Notes under the pieces: model-generated
What the model saw: the letters and a program-made list of their open reading frames with translations, nothing else
What the model was told of the DNA's origin: nothing
The model's database searches: none
Shown here: positions 21,609 to 31,584 of the stretch, piece after piece
Layout of the letters: the number at the start of each line of letters is the position of its first letter
How positions within the stretch are numbered: the first letter of the stretch is position 1
From: Enterobacter cancerogenus
GTDB lineage: Bacteria > Pseudomonadota > Gammaproteobacteria > Enterobacterales > Enterobacteriaceae
Assembly: GCF_019047785.1 (NCBI RefSeq)
Contig: NZ_CP077290.1
Coordinates: 1,364,001-1,428,000 of the forward strand
Length of the DNA stretch: 64,000 nt
Direction: 5' to 3'
Made by a program: the position numbers and the translations under genes

Positions 21609-22462
21609 GGCTGTACCTCCAGCGCCGCACGCGCCCGTCGGCGGTTAGCCAGTACGCCGTGCTTCGGCGCGAAGACAAACGCCAGCAGAAACAGCAGGGT
21701 CTGCGCCACCACGATAATGCCGCCGGTCGCGCCGTCGAGATAATAGCTCGCCCACGCGCCGAGGAAGCTGGTGATACTCCCGATGGCAACCGCAATCATC
21801 AGCAGCCGCGGGAAACGGTCCGTGAGCAGCCACGCCGTCGCGCCGGGGGTCACCACCAGGCAGATAACCAGGAATGCGCCGACGGTTTGCAGCGCCGCCA
21901 CCGTCGAGACCGCCAGCAGCGTGAAGAACAAAATCTTCAGCCGTTCCGGACGCAGGCCGATCGCCCGCGCGTGGTTCTCATCGAAAAAGGTGACCATCAG
22001 ATCCTTCCATTTGAACAGCAGGACCAGCATCGATACCACGCCGATGATCGACAGCTGGAGGATATCTTCCGGCGCGATGGCGAGGATATTGCCCAGCACG
22101 ATAGTCTGGATGTTCACGGAGGTGGGGTTCAGAGACACCATAAACAGCCCCAGCCCGAAGAAGGAAGAGAAGATCAGGCCGATTATCGCATCCTCCTTCA
22201 GGCGGCTGCGCTGGTTAAGAAACAGCATACTGCCCGCCGCCAGCCCGCCGGATAAAAATGCCCCGAGCGAAAACGGCAGCCCGAGCATATACGCTCCCGC
22301 AACGCCCGGCACAATCGAGTGCGACAGCGCATCACCGATCAGCGACCAGCCTTTGAGCATCAGGTAGCACGAGAGAAACGCGCACAGCCCGCCCACCATC
22401 GCCGAGACCCACATCGCGTTGAGCATGTACTCATAGCCAAACGGTTCCAGCAGCGCGTTCAT
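21605..22462 (-). CDS. sitC: Mn/Fe ABC transporter permease SitC
   Basis: A 285-residue ABC-3 permease, partner of SitD. The family motif [22 protein letters not shown] and the late [20 protein letters not shown] region are visible. It overlaps sitB by four bases and sitD by four bases, so the three genes are translationally coupled. Confidence 0.93.
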   Translation of the reverse strand: MNALLEPFGYEYMLNAMWVSAMVGGLCAFLSCYLMLKGWSLIGDALSHSIVPGVAGAYMLGLPFSLGAFLSGGLAAGSMLFLNQRSRLKEDAIIGLIFSSFFGLGLFMVSLNPTSVNIQTIVLGNILAIAPEDILQLSIIGVVSMLVLLFKWKDLMVTFFDENHARAIGLRPERLKILFFTLLAVSTVAALQTVGAFLVICLVVTPGATAWLLTDRFPRLLMIAVAIGSITSFLGAWASYYLDGATGGIIVVAQTLLFLLAFVFAPKHGVLANRRRARAALEVQP

Positions 22463-23262
22463 GCTCCCTCCCGGCGGTGCGTGACAAAGGGCCGCTCGTC
22501 ATCGGTGATGATGCGCTCCTCCGAGCCGCTCAATACCACGTGGCGCAGCACGCCGCTAAACGCGCGCTCAAGGTTCTCTGCGGTGAAGGTGGTTTCCGTC
22601 GGGCCGCTCGCCAGCACGGTGCCTTTGACCATCACCGTGTAATCGCAGAATTCGGTCACGGACCCCAGGTTGTGGGTCGACACCAGCAGGGTTTTGCCCT
22701 CGTCGCGAAGCTCGCGGAGCAGGCCGATGATTTTAGCCTCGGTTTTGACGTCCACGCCGGTAAACGGCTCGTCGAGCAGGATCACCTCCCCCTGCTGGGC
22801 GATGGCGCGCGCCAGGAAGATACGTTTCTTCTGCCCGCCGGACAGCTCACCAATCTGCCGGTGGCGCAGATCGAGCATATCGACACGCTCCAGCGCCTGC
22901 GCCACGATGCGCCGGTCGTTCTCTTTGGGACGGCGCATAAACCCCATGTGGCCGTAGCGCCCCATCATCACCACGTCCTCAACCAGCACCGGAAATGACC
23001 AGTCGACCTCCTCGGATTGCGGAACATAGGCCACCAGATTCTTGCGCAGCGCCAGCGAGGGCGTCATCCCGAGAATGGAAATCGTACCCGTGGCGCGCAC
23101 AAAGCCCATCACCGCCTTAAACAGCGTCGATTTACCGGACCCGTTCACCCCGACCAGGGCGGCAATCGACCCGCCCGGTACGCTGAACGACGCTTCGCGC
23201 AGCGCAGTATGGCCGTTGCGGTAGGTGACGGTGACGTCCTTTACGACAATCCCCTCGTGCAT
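22459..23262 (-). CDS. sitB: Mn/Fe ABC transporter ATPase SitB
   Basis: A 267-residue ABC ATPase for manganese/iron uptake. Walker A is GVNGSGKST, the signature is LSGGQKKR, Walker B is [12 protein letters not shown] and the H-loop is VSTHNL. It follows sitA by 2 bp and overlaps sitC. The start [12 protein letters not shown] is family-like. Confidence 0.94.
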   Translation of the reverse strand: MHEGIVVKDVTVTYRNGHTALREASFSVPGGSIAALVGVNGSGKSTLFKAVMGFVRATGTISILGMTPSLALRKNLVAYVPQSEEVDWSFPVLVEDVVMMGRYGHMGFMRRPKENDRRIVAQALERVDMLDLRHRQIGELSGGQKKRIFLARAIAQQGEVILLDEPFTGVDVKTEAKIIGLLRELRDEGKTLLVSTHNLGSVTEFCDYTVMVKGTVLASGPTETTFTAENLERAFSGVLRHVVLSGSEERIITDDERPFVTHRREGA

Positions 23263-23264
23263 AG

Positions 23265-24176
23265 TTACTCCTTCATGCCGTCGCGGATGCCCTGTACCAG
23301 GGTGCGGGTGGTGACGTTCAGCAGGTCAAGATAGGTCGGCACCGGGCCGTTTTCCGCGCTCAGGGAGTCCACGTACAGCACGCCGCCGTAGTGGATACCC
23401 GTTTCGCGCGCCACCTGCCGTGCAGGTTTGTCGGAGACGGTGCTTTCGCTGAATATCGCCGGAATGTGATACGTCTTAACGCTGTCGATGACCTTACGCA
23501 CCTGCTGAGGCGTGCCCTGCTGATCGGCGTTGATCGGCCAGAGATACAGCTCCTTCAGCCCCAGATCCCGGGCGAGATAGGAGAACGCCCCTTCGCTGGT
23601 CACCATCCAGCGCTTGTCTTGCGGGATCTCCGCCACCTGCTTGCGCAGCGGCTCAAGGGTGCGGGTGATTTTCTGCTTGTAGGCCTCGGCGTTGCGGGCA
23701 TAGGTATCGGCGTTAGCCGGATCGTATTTCGCCAGCGCGTCGCGGATATTGTCGACGTAGATCAGCGCGTTATCGGGTGACATCCACGCATGTGGGTTCG
23801 GTTTACCATTATACGGCCCTTCGGTAATGCCCATCGGCGTAATGCCTTTCGTCACCTCCACTTCCGGCACACCGTTGAGGTGCTGATAGAAGCGCTTAAA
23901 CCACAGTTCAAGGTTCATGCCGTTCGAGAGGATCAGCTGCGCCTTCTGAGCGCGCTTGATGTCGCCCGGCGTCGGCTGATACTCATGGATTTCCGCGCCC
24001 GGTTTGGTGATAGAGGTGACCTCTGCGGCGTCCCCTGCCACGTTTTTCGCCATATCAGCGATAACGGTAAAGGTGGTGATGACCTGGAACTTTTCAGCCG
24101 CTACCGCGCCAGTGGTGGTCACGGCGGTAAACAGCGCGCTAAGCAGCAGTCTTTTCAATCCTTGCAGTGGGTGCAT
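23265..24176 (-). CDS. sitA: Mn/Fe periplasmic binding protein SitA
   Basis: A 303-residue cluster A-I binding protein that captures Mn2+ (and Fe2+) for SitBCD. A signal peptide ends near GAVAA/EKFQ. Candidate metal ligands are the conserved His in EIHEYQP, the His in [11 protein letters not shown], Glu in FSESTVSD and the late Asp in YVDSLS. An AGGAG site precedes the ATG. It is the first gene of sitABCD, behind MntR-like and Fur-like operators. Confidence 0.94.
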   Translation of the reverse strand: MHPLQGLKRLLLSALFTAVTTTGAVAAEKFQVITTFTVIADMAKNVAGDAAEVTSITKPGAEIHEYQPTPGDIKRAQKAQLILSNGMNLELWFKRFYQHLNGVPEVEVTKGITPMGITEGPYNGKPNPHAWMSPDNALIYVDNIRDALAKYDPANADTYARNAEAYKQKITRTLEPLRKQVAEIPQDKRWMVTSEGAFSYLARDLGLKELYLWPINADQQGTPQQVRKVIDSVKTYHIPAIFSESTVSDKPARQVARETGIHYGGVLYVDSLSAENGPVPTYLDLLNVTTRTLVQGIRDGMKE

Positions 24177-24216
24177 CGCAGACGTCTCCTGATATGGTTA
24201 AAATCAAAGCATAATT

Positions 24217-24245
24217 AGCCCGTGCTATATTGTATAGCACAGGCT
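24217..24245. promoter_or_regulatory. MntR-type palindromic operator of sitABCD
   Basis: AGCCCGTGCTATA, then TTG, then TATAGCACAGGCT form an inverted repeat of two 13-bp arms with one mismatch. It resembles the ATAGC/GCTAT half sites of enterobacterial MntR boxes. It lies about 40-70 bp before sitA. Confidence 0.7.
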
Positions 24246-24253
24246 ATATTTAA

Positions 24254-24272
24254 ATGAAAATGGTTATCATTA
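24254..24272. promoter_or_regulatory. Probable Fur box upstream of sitA
   Basis: ATGAAAATGGTTATCATTA resembles the Fur consensus (strong right half ATCATTA). It is next to the MntR-like palindrome, matching the dual Fur/MntR control known for Salmonella sitABCD. Confidence 0.6.
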
Positions 24273-24326
24273 AAGTTATGTCAGCAAAAGGATTAGAAAA
24301 GGCGGGAGTCTTGACGGCGTTTAACT

Positions 24327-24360
24327 GCGCCTGATGGCGCTTCGCTTATCAGGCCTACGG
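24327..24360. repeat. Single REP-like unit
   Basis: CGCCTGATGGCGCTTCGCTT followed by ATCAGGCCTACGG is a stem-loop REP unit in the sitA to toxin-antitoxin gap. No gene is visible in 24280-24411. Confidence 0.65.
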
Positions 24361-24411
24361 TAAGGGAGTTCAGGCCAGGTAAATCATGGTCACCACCCGA
24401 CAGAAAGCGGT

Positions 24412-24696
24412 TTATTGCCCAGCAAGCGCGCTGTAAAACGCAGGGTTATCACGAATCGCATTAAGGACTTTCGCTGCCAGCCCCGTTGGGTTACGACGTT
24501 TAGACTCCCAGCTTTTTATGGTATCAACGCTAGTGCCGAGCGCCTTTGCCATTTCGCTTTGCGTAACATTAAGCTGTTCTCTGATTGCACGAACATCGGC
24601 GACTTCATAGCGGGTGACTCGGGAGGGTGTTTTTTTTCCGCTATGGATCTCAACAGCCTCTTCAAGCGAAGATTTCAGTTCTTCAAAAATACTCAT
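24412..24696 (-). CDS. HigA/NadS-type antitoxin
   Basis: A 94-residue DNA-binding antitoxin. The C-terminal half is an XRE/HTH domain (LNVTQSEMAKALGTSVDTIK, then SWESKRRNPTG). The N-terminal part (MSIFEELKSSLEEAVEI) is of the NadS family type. I start at ATG 24696 because longer in-frame sequence runs into the toxin gene. It lies 2 bp after the toxin stop, giving the toxin-first order typical of higBA. It probably represses its own operon, but the strong LexA box upstream suggests that DNA damage also controls it. Confidence 0.85.
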   Translation of the reverse strand: MSIFEELKSSLEEAVEIHSGKKTPSRVTRYEVADVRAIREQLNVTQSEMAKALGTSVDTIKSWESKRRNPTGLAAKVLNAIRDNPAFYSALAGQ

Positions 24697-24698
24697 TC

Positions 24699-25085
24699 TC
24701 AACCTCCACTTACCTGATTGGGGTACATAGTACACCTCTCATCAAGGGCATTGGAAGCAGTATTTCTAAGAACAGAGGTGAGCTTTTTAAGCTGTGCTTT
24801 TTCTGTCTCTGTCAGAGTGTCCTTCGTATTTTTTGGATAGGCCATGATGAGATAAATCACCTCTTCCGTGGCCAAAAAGTAAATGACTCTGGCACCTCCT
24901 CTCTTCCCCTTTAACCCTGCGGCCATCCTTATTTTACGCAAGCCTCCGGTATGCTGGATCACGTCACCTTTATCAGGCCAGGCAATGAGTTCCTTTTGGA
25001 GATCCTTTAATTCATCATCCGAAGCAATACTTTTGATCTGCCGGGTAAAAAGTGACGTCTCGATAAATTCTAACGCGTGGCTCAT
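24699..25085 (-). CDS. RelE/ParE-superfamily toxin (HigB-like)
   Basis: A 128-residue RelE-fold toxin, probably a ribosome-dependent mRNA interferase. Visible features are the N-terminal helices (FTRQIKSIASDDELKDLQKEL), the beta segment GGLRKIRMAAGLKGKRGGARVIYF with clustered Lys/Arg that could bind RNA, and YLIMAYPKNTKDTLTETEKAQLKKL near the C-terminus. These match HigB2-type toxins. The upstream leader holds two inverted repeats and a LexA box (25182-25201). The exact subfamily and target cannot be fixed from sequence alone. Confidence 0.85.
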   Translation of the reverse strand: MSHALEFIETSLFTRQIKSIASDDELKDLQKELIAWPDKGDVIQHTGGLRKIRMAAGLKGKRGGARVIYFLATEEVIYLIMAYPKNTKDTLTETEKAQLKKLTSVLRNTASNALDERCTMYPNQVSGG

Positions 25086-25110
25086 TCATGATTCCTTCCC
25101 TGAATGCAGC

Positions 25111-25141
25111 AAAAGCCTGAATGCATCAACATCAGGCTTTT
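25111..25141. terminator. Inverted repeat: betT terminator and/or toxin leader hairpin
   Basis: AAAAGCCTGA at 25111-25120 pairs with TCAGGCTTTT at 25132-25141. Read on the minus strand it can stop betT transcription. It also lies inside the likely 5' leader of the toxin mRNA, 25 bp before the start codon. Confidence 0.7.
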
Positions 25142-25144
25142 ACT

Positions 25145-25174
25145 GCAATATGACTCGTCCGGGAGCCATATTGC
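25145..25174. repeat. Second hairpin in the toxin leader
   Basis: GCAATATG and CATATTGC form a perfect 8-bp inverted repeat around a 14-base centre. It lies between the LexA box and the terminator-like hairpin upstream of the toxin gene. Confidence 0.6.
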
Positions 25175-25181
25175 GCCTTAC

Positions 25182-25201
25182 CACTGTATTTATACACAGT
25201 C
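25182..25201 (-). promoter_or_regulatory. LexA (SOS) box of the toxin-antitoxin operon
   Basis: On the minus strand GACTGTGTATAAATACAGTG matches the SOS consensus TACTGTATATATATACAGTA at 16 of 20 positions, with intact CTGT and ACAG arms. The internal TATAAAT can serve as the -10 element, so LexA would block the promoter directly. The box lies 96 bp before the toxin start and 23 bp past the betT end. Confidence 0.8.
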
Positions 25202-25223
25202 TAAAAGTATTTTAAGAATCCGT

Positions 25224-27257
25224 TTAGACATCCGGGAACATCACGCTATTTCCCGGCGCTTCCCTGTGCAGGTGGATAAAGTTCAGGTGCCGTTCATACT
25301 GATCCAGAATGTCTGTAATCACCTGCTCCTTGCTGTAATCCATCAGGTCATTGCCCTGACTGCCTTCCAGCAGGAACGTCTCAAGCCGGTAGTAGGTCGA
25401 TTTCCCGCTACGTGCGCGATAGGTAAACCCAGGCACGGAATACTGCTGCGGCCAAATCTGGTAGACAAAGTTCTGCTCGTCGCCCATATGCACCAGCAGA
25501 TCCAGGTGCCCCAGGGTTTCGCCCTCTTCCGGCGGCAGGCTTTTCAGCTCGACGTGCGCGCCGCGCAGCTTCAGCTCCTGGGCCACCTCTTCCATTGCCG
25601 GGAAGCAGACCGTCTCCATCATCTGTTTGGTGTAACGCGTGCCGGGGTAGTTCATCAGGCGCGACAGGCGTTTTTTCCAGCTCAGGCGGTCCTGCGAGCC
25701 CATCGGGCGCGGGGCGGTGTCGCGGCTGGCGCTTTCGCGGCGGTAGTCCTCTACCTTCAGCGATTTGTACAGCCCGGCCATCACGAAGAAGATAACAAAG
25801 CTGAACGGCAGCCCCATGATCACCGTGGTGTTCTGCAGGGCGGAAATACCGTTGGTCATCAGCATGCCGAGCGTCAGCAGGCCAATGGCGACCGACCAGA
25901 AGATGCGGATCCAGTTTGGCGCGTCGCTGTTGATGTCCTTCAGCTTCGAGGTGAAGTTCCCCAGCACCAGCGCGCCGGAATCCGCCGAGGTGACGTAGAA
26001 CAGCAGGCCGGTAATGGTCGCCACGGAGGCGCTAAAGGTAAACGCCGGATACTGCGCCAGCAGGCTGTAGAAGCCGCGCTCCGGGTGCGCCATCGCCTCC
26101 TGGGCAAACGCCGCGTCGCCGTGAATAATCTCGTGCAGCGCGCTGTTGCCGAACACTGACAGCCACAGCAGCGTAAAGGTGAACGGGATAATCAGCGTTC
26201 CCAGCACGAACTGGCGGATGGTGCGCCCGCGCGAAATACGCGCCAGGAACAGGCCGACAAACGGCGACCAGGCCACCCACCACGCCCAGAAGAACAGCGT
26301 CCAGCTGTTCATCCACTCCACCGGGCGGTCAAAGGCGAAGCTGTTCAGCGTCATGCCCATAAAGCGGTTCACGTAATCGCCGACGTTAAGCACCAGCGCG
26401 TTGAGCAGGAACGAGGTGTCGCCCATAAACAGCACGAACAGTATCAGCCCCAACGCCAGCGCGACGTTCAGCTCGGAGAGCACGCGGATCCCTTTATCCA
26501 CGCCGGAGGTAACCGAAATGGTGGCGATAATCACCGACAGCGCAATCAGCGCCGCTTTGGCCGCCATCGAATCCGGAATATCAAACAGCACGCTCAACCC
26601 GTAGTTGAGCTGCACCACGCCAATCCCCAGCGTGGTGGCGATGCCGAAGATGGTACCGATCACCGCCGCGATATCCACGGTATGCCCAATCGGCCCGTTA
26701 ATTTTTTTGCCGAAAATCGGATAGAGCGCAGAGCGGATGGTCAGGGGCAAATTATAACGATAGCTAAAGTATCCGAGCGCCATCCCCATCAGGGCGTACA
26801 TCGACCAGCCGGTCAGGCCGTAGTGGAACAGCGTCCAGACCATCGCCTGGCGCGCGGCCTCAATGGTCTGCCCCGCCCCTTCCGGCGGCTGCATATACTG
26901 TGTCACCGGCTCGGCCACCGAGAAGAACATCAAATCGATACCGATGCCTGCAGCAAACAGCATGGCGGCCCAGCTCAGCAGGCTAAATTCGGGCTTTGAC
27001 TGCTCTGGCCCGAGCTTCACCGAACCGAAGCGCGAGCAGGCAATGCACACCACGAAGACGATATAGAGCGTCGCCGCCAGCAGATAGTACCAGCCGAAGG
27101 TTTTCGACACCCAGTTGAGGGTGCGCCCGATCCACTCGGCAGAAAAATCACGAAAGAAGATCGTCGTCAGGGAAAACAACAAAATCAGCCCGGCGGAAGT
27201 ATAAAAAACGACCGGGTTGATTTTGTCTTTTTCTCTGTCCTGTGAAAGGTCTGTCAT
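25224..27257 (-). CDS. betT: High-affinity choline transporter BetT
   Basis: A 677-residue BCCT-family symporter that imports choline with protons for glycine betaine synthesis. About 12 membrane helices fill the first 500 residues. The BCCT signature with its Trp-rich segment (NSWTLFFWAWWVAWSPFVGLF) is present. The long hydrophilic C-terminal tail typical of BetT, which senses osmolarity, is complete (ends HREAPGNSVMFPDV). It is divergent from betIBA across a BetI-operator region. Confidence 0.95.
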   Translation of the reverse strand: MTDLSQDREKDKINPVVFYTSAGLILLFSLTTIFFRDFSAEWIGRTLNWVSKTFGWYYLLAATLYIVFVVCIACSRFGSVKLGPEQSKPEFSLLSWAAMLFAAGIGIDLMFFSVAEPVTQYMQPPEGAGQTIEAARQAMVWTLFHYGLTGWSMYALMGMALGYFSYRYNLPLTIRSALYPIFGKKINGPIGHTVDIAAVIGTIFGIATTLGIGVVQLNYGLSVLFDIPDSMAAKAALIALSVIIATISVTSGVDKGIRVLSELNVALALGLILFVLFMGDTSFLLNALVLNVGDYVNRFMGMTLNSFAFDRPVEWMNSWTLFFWAWWVAWSPFVGLFLARISRGRTIRQFVLGTLIIPFTFTLLWLSVFGNSALHEIIHGDAAFAQEAMAHPERGFYSLLAQYPAFTFSASVATITGLLFYVTSADSGALVLGNFTSKLKDINSDAPNWIRIFWSVAIGLLTLGMLMTNGISALQNTTVIMGLPFSFVIFFVMAGLYKSLKVEDYRRESASRDTAPRPMGSQDRLSWKKRLSRLMNYPGTRYTKQMMETVCFPAMEEVAQELKLRGAHVELKSLPPEEGETLGHLDLLVHMGDEQNFVYQIWPQQYSVPGFTYRARSGKSTYYRLETFLLEGSQGNDLMDYSKEQVITDILDQYERHLNFIHLHREAPGNSVMFPDV

Positions 27258-27322
27258 CCAGTATCCCCACTGTTTTTGTAACTATTGAAATCCAAATCCG
27301 CAACAATTAAGACACATTTTAT

Positions 27323-27336
27323 ATTGAACGTCCAAT
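27323..27336. promoter_or_regulatory. Likely BetI operator
   Basis: ATTGAACGTCCAAT is a near-perfect palindrome in the betT-betI divergent region, placed where BetI, a TetR-type repressor relieved by choline, controls both directions in E. coli. Confidence 0.6.
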
Positions 27337-27385
27337 CAAAAACCGCTTTAATGTATTACCAACGCTGATGAATGGAGTGGCAAAA

Positions 27386-27973
27386 ATGCCCAAACTGGGG
27401 ATGCAGCCGATCCGGCGCAGGCAGCTGATCGACGCCACGCTGGAAGCAATTAATGAAGTGGGAATGCACGACGCCACCGTGGCGCAGATCGCCCGCCGGG
27501 CGGGGGTATCCACGGGGATCATCAGCCACTACTTCAAAGACAAAAACGGCCTGCTGGAAGCGACCATGCGCGACATCACGGGCCAGCTGCGCGACGCGGT
27601 GCTGAACCGCCTGCACGCCTTGCCGCACGGCAGCGCCGAACAGCGTTTGCAGGCAATTGTCAGCGGCAACTTCGATGAAACCCAGGTCAGCAGCGCAGCA
27701 ATGAAAGCCTGGCTGGCCTTCTGGGCGAGCAGCATGCACCAGCCGATGCTTTACCGATTGCAGCAGGTGAGCAGCCGCCGCCTGCTGTCGAACCTGGTGT
27801 ACGAGTTTCGTCGTGAACTGCCGCGTGACCAGGCGCAGGAGGCAGGCTACGGGCTGGCGGCCCTGATCGACGGGCTGTGGCTACGCGCTGCCCTCAGCGG
27901 CAAACCGCTGGATAAAACCCTGGCCCAGTCGCTCACCAGCCACTTTATCAGCCAGCATTTACCGACCGATTAA
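27386..27973 (+). CDS. betI: Choline-responsive repressor BetI
   Basis: A 195-residue TetR-family repressor of the bet genes. The N-terminal HTH ([20 protein letters not shown], about residues 25-45) and the ligand domain match E. coli BetI, including its length. ATG 27386 ([14 protein letters not shown]) is preferred over ATG 27368 because GGAG precedes it and the protein then matches the family start. It is the first gene of betIBA. Confidence 0.96.
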   Translation: MPKLGMQPIRRRQLIDATLEAINEVGMHDATVAQIARRAGVSTGIISHYFKDKNGLLEATMRDITGQLRDAVLNRLHALPHGSAEQRLQAIVSGNFDETQVSSAAMKAWLAFWASSMHQPMLYRLQQVSSRRLLSNLVYEFRRELPRDQAQEAGYGLAALIDGLWLRAALSGKPLDKTLAQSLTSHFISQHLPTD

Positions 27974-27986
27974 CCGAGGAGAAAGT

Positions 27987-29459
27987 ATGTCCCGAATGGC
28001 AGAACAGCAGCTTTATATCAATGGTGGTTATACATCCGCCACCAGCGGTCGCACCTTCGAGACCATCAACCCGGCCAATGGTGACGTCCTGGCGACGGTG
28101 CAGGCCGCAGGTCGCGAGGATGTCGATCGCGCGGTAGAAAGCGCACAGCGCGGGCAAAAGATCTGGGCGGCGATGACCGCTATGGAGCGTTCGCGCATTT
28201 TGCGCCGCGCCGTGGAGATCCTGCGCGAGCGTAACGACGAGTTGGCAAAACTCGAAACGCTGGATACCGGTAAAGCGTTTTCTGAAACCAGCACCGTGGA
28301 CATCGTCACCGGTGCGGACGTGCTGGAGTACTACGCGGGGTTGATCCCGGCGCTGGAAGGCAGCCAGATCCCACTGCGTGACACCTCGTTCGTTTACACC
28401 CGTCGCGAGCCGTTAGGCGTGGTGGCGGGGATCGGCGCGTGGAACTACCCGATCCAGATCGCCCTGTGGAAATCCGCGCCGGCGCTGGCGGCGGGCAACG
28501 CGATGATCTTCAAACCGAGCGAGGTCACCCCGCTCACCGCCCTGAAGCTTGCCGAAATTTACACCGAGGCGGGCCTGCCGGACGGCGTGTTTAACGTCCT
28601 GCCGGGCGTCGGGGCAGAAACCGGCCAGTTCCTGACCGAACATCCGGGCATCGCGAAGGTCTCCTTTACCGGCGGCGTCGCCAGCGGCAAAAAGGTGATG
28701 GCAAACTCGGCGGCCTCGTCCCTGAAAGAGGTGACGATGGAGTTGGGCGGCAAATCACCGCTGATTATTTTCGACGATGCGGATCTCGATCTCGCGGCAG
28801 ACATCGCCATGATGGCCAACTTCTTCAGCTCCGGCCAGGTGTGCACCAACGGCACCCGCGTGTTTGTGCCTGCGAAATACAAAGCCGCATTTGAGCAGAA
28901 AATTGTCGAGCGCGTGGGTCGCATCCGTGCGGGCGATCTGTTCGATGAAAACACCAACTTTGGCCCGCTGGTCAGCTTCCCGCACCGCGACAACGTGCTG
29001 CGCTACATCGCCAAAGGCAAAGAGGAAGGCGCGCGCGTACTGTGCGGCGGCGACGTGCTGAAAGGTGAAGGCTTTGACAACGGCGCGTGGGTGGCCCCGA
29101 CCGTGTTCACCGACTGCACCGACGAGATGACCATCGTGCGCGAGGAGATCTTCGGGCCGGTGATGTCCATTCTCACCTATCACACTGACGAAGAAGCCAT
29201 TCGTCGCGCCAACGACACCGACTACGGCCTGGCGGCGGGCATCGTCACCGCCGATCTGAACCGCGCCCACGGTGCAATCCACCAGCTCGAAGCGGGCATC
29301 TGCTGGATCAACACCTGGGGTGAATCCGCTGCGGAGATGCCGGTCGGCGGCTATAAACACTCCGGCATTGGCCGCGAGAACGGGGTGATGACGCTCCAGA
29401 GCTATACCCAGGTGAAGTCCATCCAGGTTGAGATGGGTAAATTCCAGTCCATATTTTAA
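27987..29459 (+). CDS. betB: Betaine aldehyde dehydrogenase BetB
   Basis: A 490-residue NAD(P)+-dependent aldehyde dehydrogenase that oxidises betaine aldehyde to the osmoprotectant glycine betaine. The catalytic Glu is in TMELGGKSP, the catalytic Cys in [11 protein letters not shown], and [10 protein letters not shown] lies in the cofactor site. It lies 13 bp after betI and 13 bp before the betA start, with a good AGGAG ribosome site. Length matches the family. Confidence 0.97.
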   Translation: MSRMAEQQLYINGGYTSATSGRTFETINPANGDVLATVQAAGREDVDRAVESAQRGQKIWAAMTAMERSRILRRAVEILRERNDELAKLETLDTGKAFSETSTVDIVTGADVLEYYAGLIPALEGSQIPLRDTSFVYTRREPLGVVAGIGAWNYPIQIALWKSAPALAAGNAMIFKPSEVTPLTALKLAEIYTEAGLPDGVFNVLPGVGAETGQFLTEHPGIAKVSFTGGVASGKKVMANSAASSLKEVTMELGGKSPLIIFDDADLDLAADIAMMANFFSSGQVCTNGTRVFVPAKYKAAFEQKIVERVGRIRAGDLFDENTNFGPLVSFPHRDNVLRYIAKGKEEGARVLCGGDVLKGEGFDNGAWVAPTVFTDCTDEMTIVREEIFGPVMSILTYHTDEEAIRRANDTDYGLAAGIVTADLNRAHGAIHQLEAGICWINTWGESAAEMPVGGYKHSGIGRENGVMTLQSYTQVKSIQVEMGKFQSIF

Positions 29460-29472
29460 CCGGGAGGTTTAT

Positions 29473-31137
29473 TTGCAATTTGACTACATCATTATTGGAG
29501 CCGGCTCTGCCGGCAACGTGCTGGCAACACGACTGACTGAAGATCCGAACACCACCGTACTGCTGCTTGAAGCGGGCGGCCCGGATTACCGTTTTGACTT
29601 CCGCACCCAGATGCCCGCCGCGCTGGCGTTTCCGCTGCAGGGCAAGCGCTACAACTGGGCGTATGAAACCGAGCCAGAACCGTATATGAACAACCGCCGC
29701 ATGGAGTGCGGACGCGGTAAAGGGCTGGGCGGCTCATCGCTGATCAACGGCATGTGCTACGTGCGCGGTAACGCCATGGATCTGGATAACTGGGCGAAGG
29801 AAGCCGGGCTGGAGCACTGGAGCTATCTCAACTGCCTGCCCTACTACCGCAAGGCGGAGACGCGCGACGTGGGGCCGAATGACTACCACGGCGGCGACGG
29901 TCCGGTGAGCGTTACCACCTCCAAACCGGGCGTGAACCCGCTGTTTGAGGCGATGGTGGAAGCGGGCGTGCAGGCGGGTTATCCGCGCACCGACGATCTC
30001 AATGGCTACCAGCAGGAAGGCTTCGGGCCGATGGATCGCACCGTCACGCCGCAGGGCCGACGCGCCAGCACGGCACGCGGCTATCTGGACCAGGCGAAAC
30101 CGCGCCCGAACCTGACCATCCGTACTCACGCCATGACCGATCACATTATCTTTGACGGCAAACGTGCGGTGGGCGTCGAGTGGCTGGAGGGCGAAAGCAC
30201 TATCCCGTCGAAAGCAACGGCGAACAAAGAAGTGCTGCTGTGCGCGGGGGCGATTGCCTCTCCGCAGATCCTTCAGCGTTCCGGCGTGGGCAACGCTGAA
30301 CTCCTGAAGCAGTTCGACATTCCGCTGGTGCATGACTTACCCGGCGTGGGTGAGAACCTGCAGGATCACCTGGAGATGTATCTCCAGTACGAGTGCAAAG
30401 AGCCGGTCTCCCTCTACCCTGCCCTGCAGTGGTGGAACCAGCCGAAAATTGGCGCGGAGTGGCTGTTTGGCGGCACCGGCGTGGGCGCAAGCAACCACTT
30501 CGAAGCGGGCGGGTTTATCCGCAGCCGCGAGGAGTTCGCGTGGCCGAATATTCAGTACCACTTCCTGCCGGTGGCGATTAACTACAACGGCTCGAACGCG
30601 GTGAAAGAGCACGGTTTCCAGTGTCACGTCGGCTCCATGCGCTCGCCGAGCCGCGGGCACGTGCGGATCAAATCCCGCGACCCGCATCAGCATCCGGCGA
30701 TCCTGTTTAACTACATGTCCCACGAACAGGACTGGCAGGAGTTTCGCGACGCGATCCGCATCACCCGCGAGATCATGCACCAGCCCGCGCTGGACAAATA
30801 CCGTGGCCGGGAAATCAGCCCGGGCGTGGAGTGCCAGACCGACGAGCAGCTGGACGAGTTCGTGCGTAACCACGCTGAAACCGCCTTCCACCCGTGCGGC
30901 ACCTGCAAGATGGGCTACGACGAGATGGCGGTGGTAGATGGCGAAGGCCGTGTTCACGGGCTGGAAGGGTTACGCGTGGTGGATGCGTCGATCATGCCGC
31001 AAATCATCACCGGCAACCTGAACGCCACCACCATTATGATTGGCGAGAAAATTGCCGATGCGATCCGCGGGCGCGAGCCGCTGGCGAAAAGCACGGCAGC
31101 CTATTATGTGGCGAACGGCGCACCGGTGCGCCGGTAA
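29473..31137 (+). CDS. betA: Choline dehydrogenase BetA (TTG start)
   Basis: A 554-residue GMC flavoprotein that oxidises choline to betaine aldehyde. The FAD dinucleotide motif is near the N-terminus ([16 protein letters not shown]), the GMC signature includes [15 protein letters not shown], and the active-site His region is [11 protein letters not shown]. The real start is TTG 29473 (MQFDYIII), 5 bp after GGGAGG and matching the E. coli N-terminus. The in-frame ATG at 29428 lies inside betB. A weak start may help set the BetB to BetA ratio (inference). Confidence 0.95.
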   Translation: MQFDYIIIGAGSAGNVLATRLTEDPNTTVLLLEAGGPDYRFDFRTQMPAALAFPLQGKRYNWAYETEPEPYMNNRRMECGRGKGLGGSSLINGMCYVRGNAMDLDNWAKEAGLEHWSYLNCLPYYRKAETRDVGPNDYHGGDGPVSVTTSKPGVNPLFEAMVEAGVQAGYPRTDDLNGYQQEGFGPMDRTVTPQGRRASTARGYLDQAKPRPNLTIRTHAMTDHIIFDGKRAVGVEWLEGESTIPSKATANKEVLLCAGAIASPQILQRSGVGNAELLKQFDIPLVHDLPGVGENLQDHLEMYLQYECKEPVSLYPALQWWNQPKIGAEWLFGGTGVGASNHFEAGGFIRSREEFAWPNIQYHFLPVAINYNGSNAVKEHGFQCHVGSMRSPSRGHVRIKSRDPHQHPAILFNYMSHEQDWQEFRDAIRITREIMHQPALDKYRGREISPGVECQTDEQLDEFVRNHAETAFHPCGTCKMGYDEMAVVDGEGRVHGLEGLRVVDASIMPQIITGNLNATTIMIGEKIADAIRGREPLAKSTAAYYVANGAPVRR

Positions 31138-31144
31138 CGTGCCG

Positions 31145-31168
31145 AGGGGCTTGCTAACGCAGGCCCCT
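31145..31168. terminator. Weak hairpin between betA and the convergent lipoprotein gene
   Basis: AGGGGC and GCCCCT form a 6-bp stem around a short loop; there is no clear T tract, so its role as a terminator is uncertain. Confidence 0.4.
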
Positions 31169-31176
31169 GTTACCGC

Positions 31177-31533
31177 TTAATCGTTAACGCACGAGGCGAT
31201 CGTCCGGTCAATGTCCGCGCTGGTCTGTTTCGACCCCGCAATCAGGGTGATGCTAATCCCCTTCTCCCCCGTCAGCTGATACATATCTATCTGCGCAATC
31301 CGCTCGCCCCCTTTCTCAATATCAAAAAAGTTAGGGCTGTCCCGCTCGGGAATAATGGTTTCCACCTCATACCCCGCGGCGCTAAGCAGATTTCGCATAC
31401 AGATATAGTGCCCCTCCAGCCCCGTTTCTGCAGATGCGTAATAGGATTGATACACCGCGGAATTGCCGAAGGGATGCAGCACGCCGCATGCCGTCAGGAT
31501 CGTGGCGAAGACGATCAAACACACAAATCTCAT
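31177..31533 (-). CDS. Small lipoprotein of unknown function
   Basis: A 118-residue predicted lipoprotein. The N-terminus MRFVCLIVFATILTAC is a signal peptide with lipobox LTAC (Cys16). The mature part is mixed charged (YICMRNLLSAAGYEVET, then QIDMYQLTGEKGIS) and ends in a segment with a Cys (IASCVND). I start at ATG 31533; longer upstream reading lacks signal features. I do not recognise the family. It follows the phosphodiesterase gene by 51 bp and may share its transcript, so a role linked to c-di-GMP output is possible but unsupported. Confidence 0.75.
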   Translation of the reverse strand: MRFVCLIVFATILTACGVLHPFGNSAVYQSYYASAETGLEGHYICMRNLLSAAGYEVETIIPERDSPNFFDIEKGGERIAQIDMYQLTGEKGISITLIAGSKQTSADIDRTIASCVND

Positions 31534-31584
31534 GTTATTTCCCGTTACGTAATGCGCCCCTGAACCACTCAGAAGCAAAAAATT

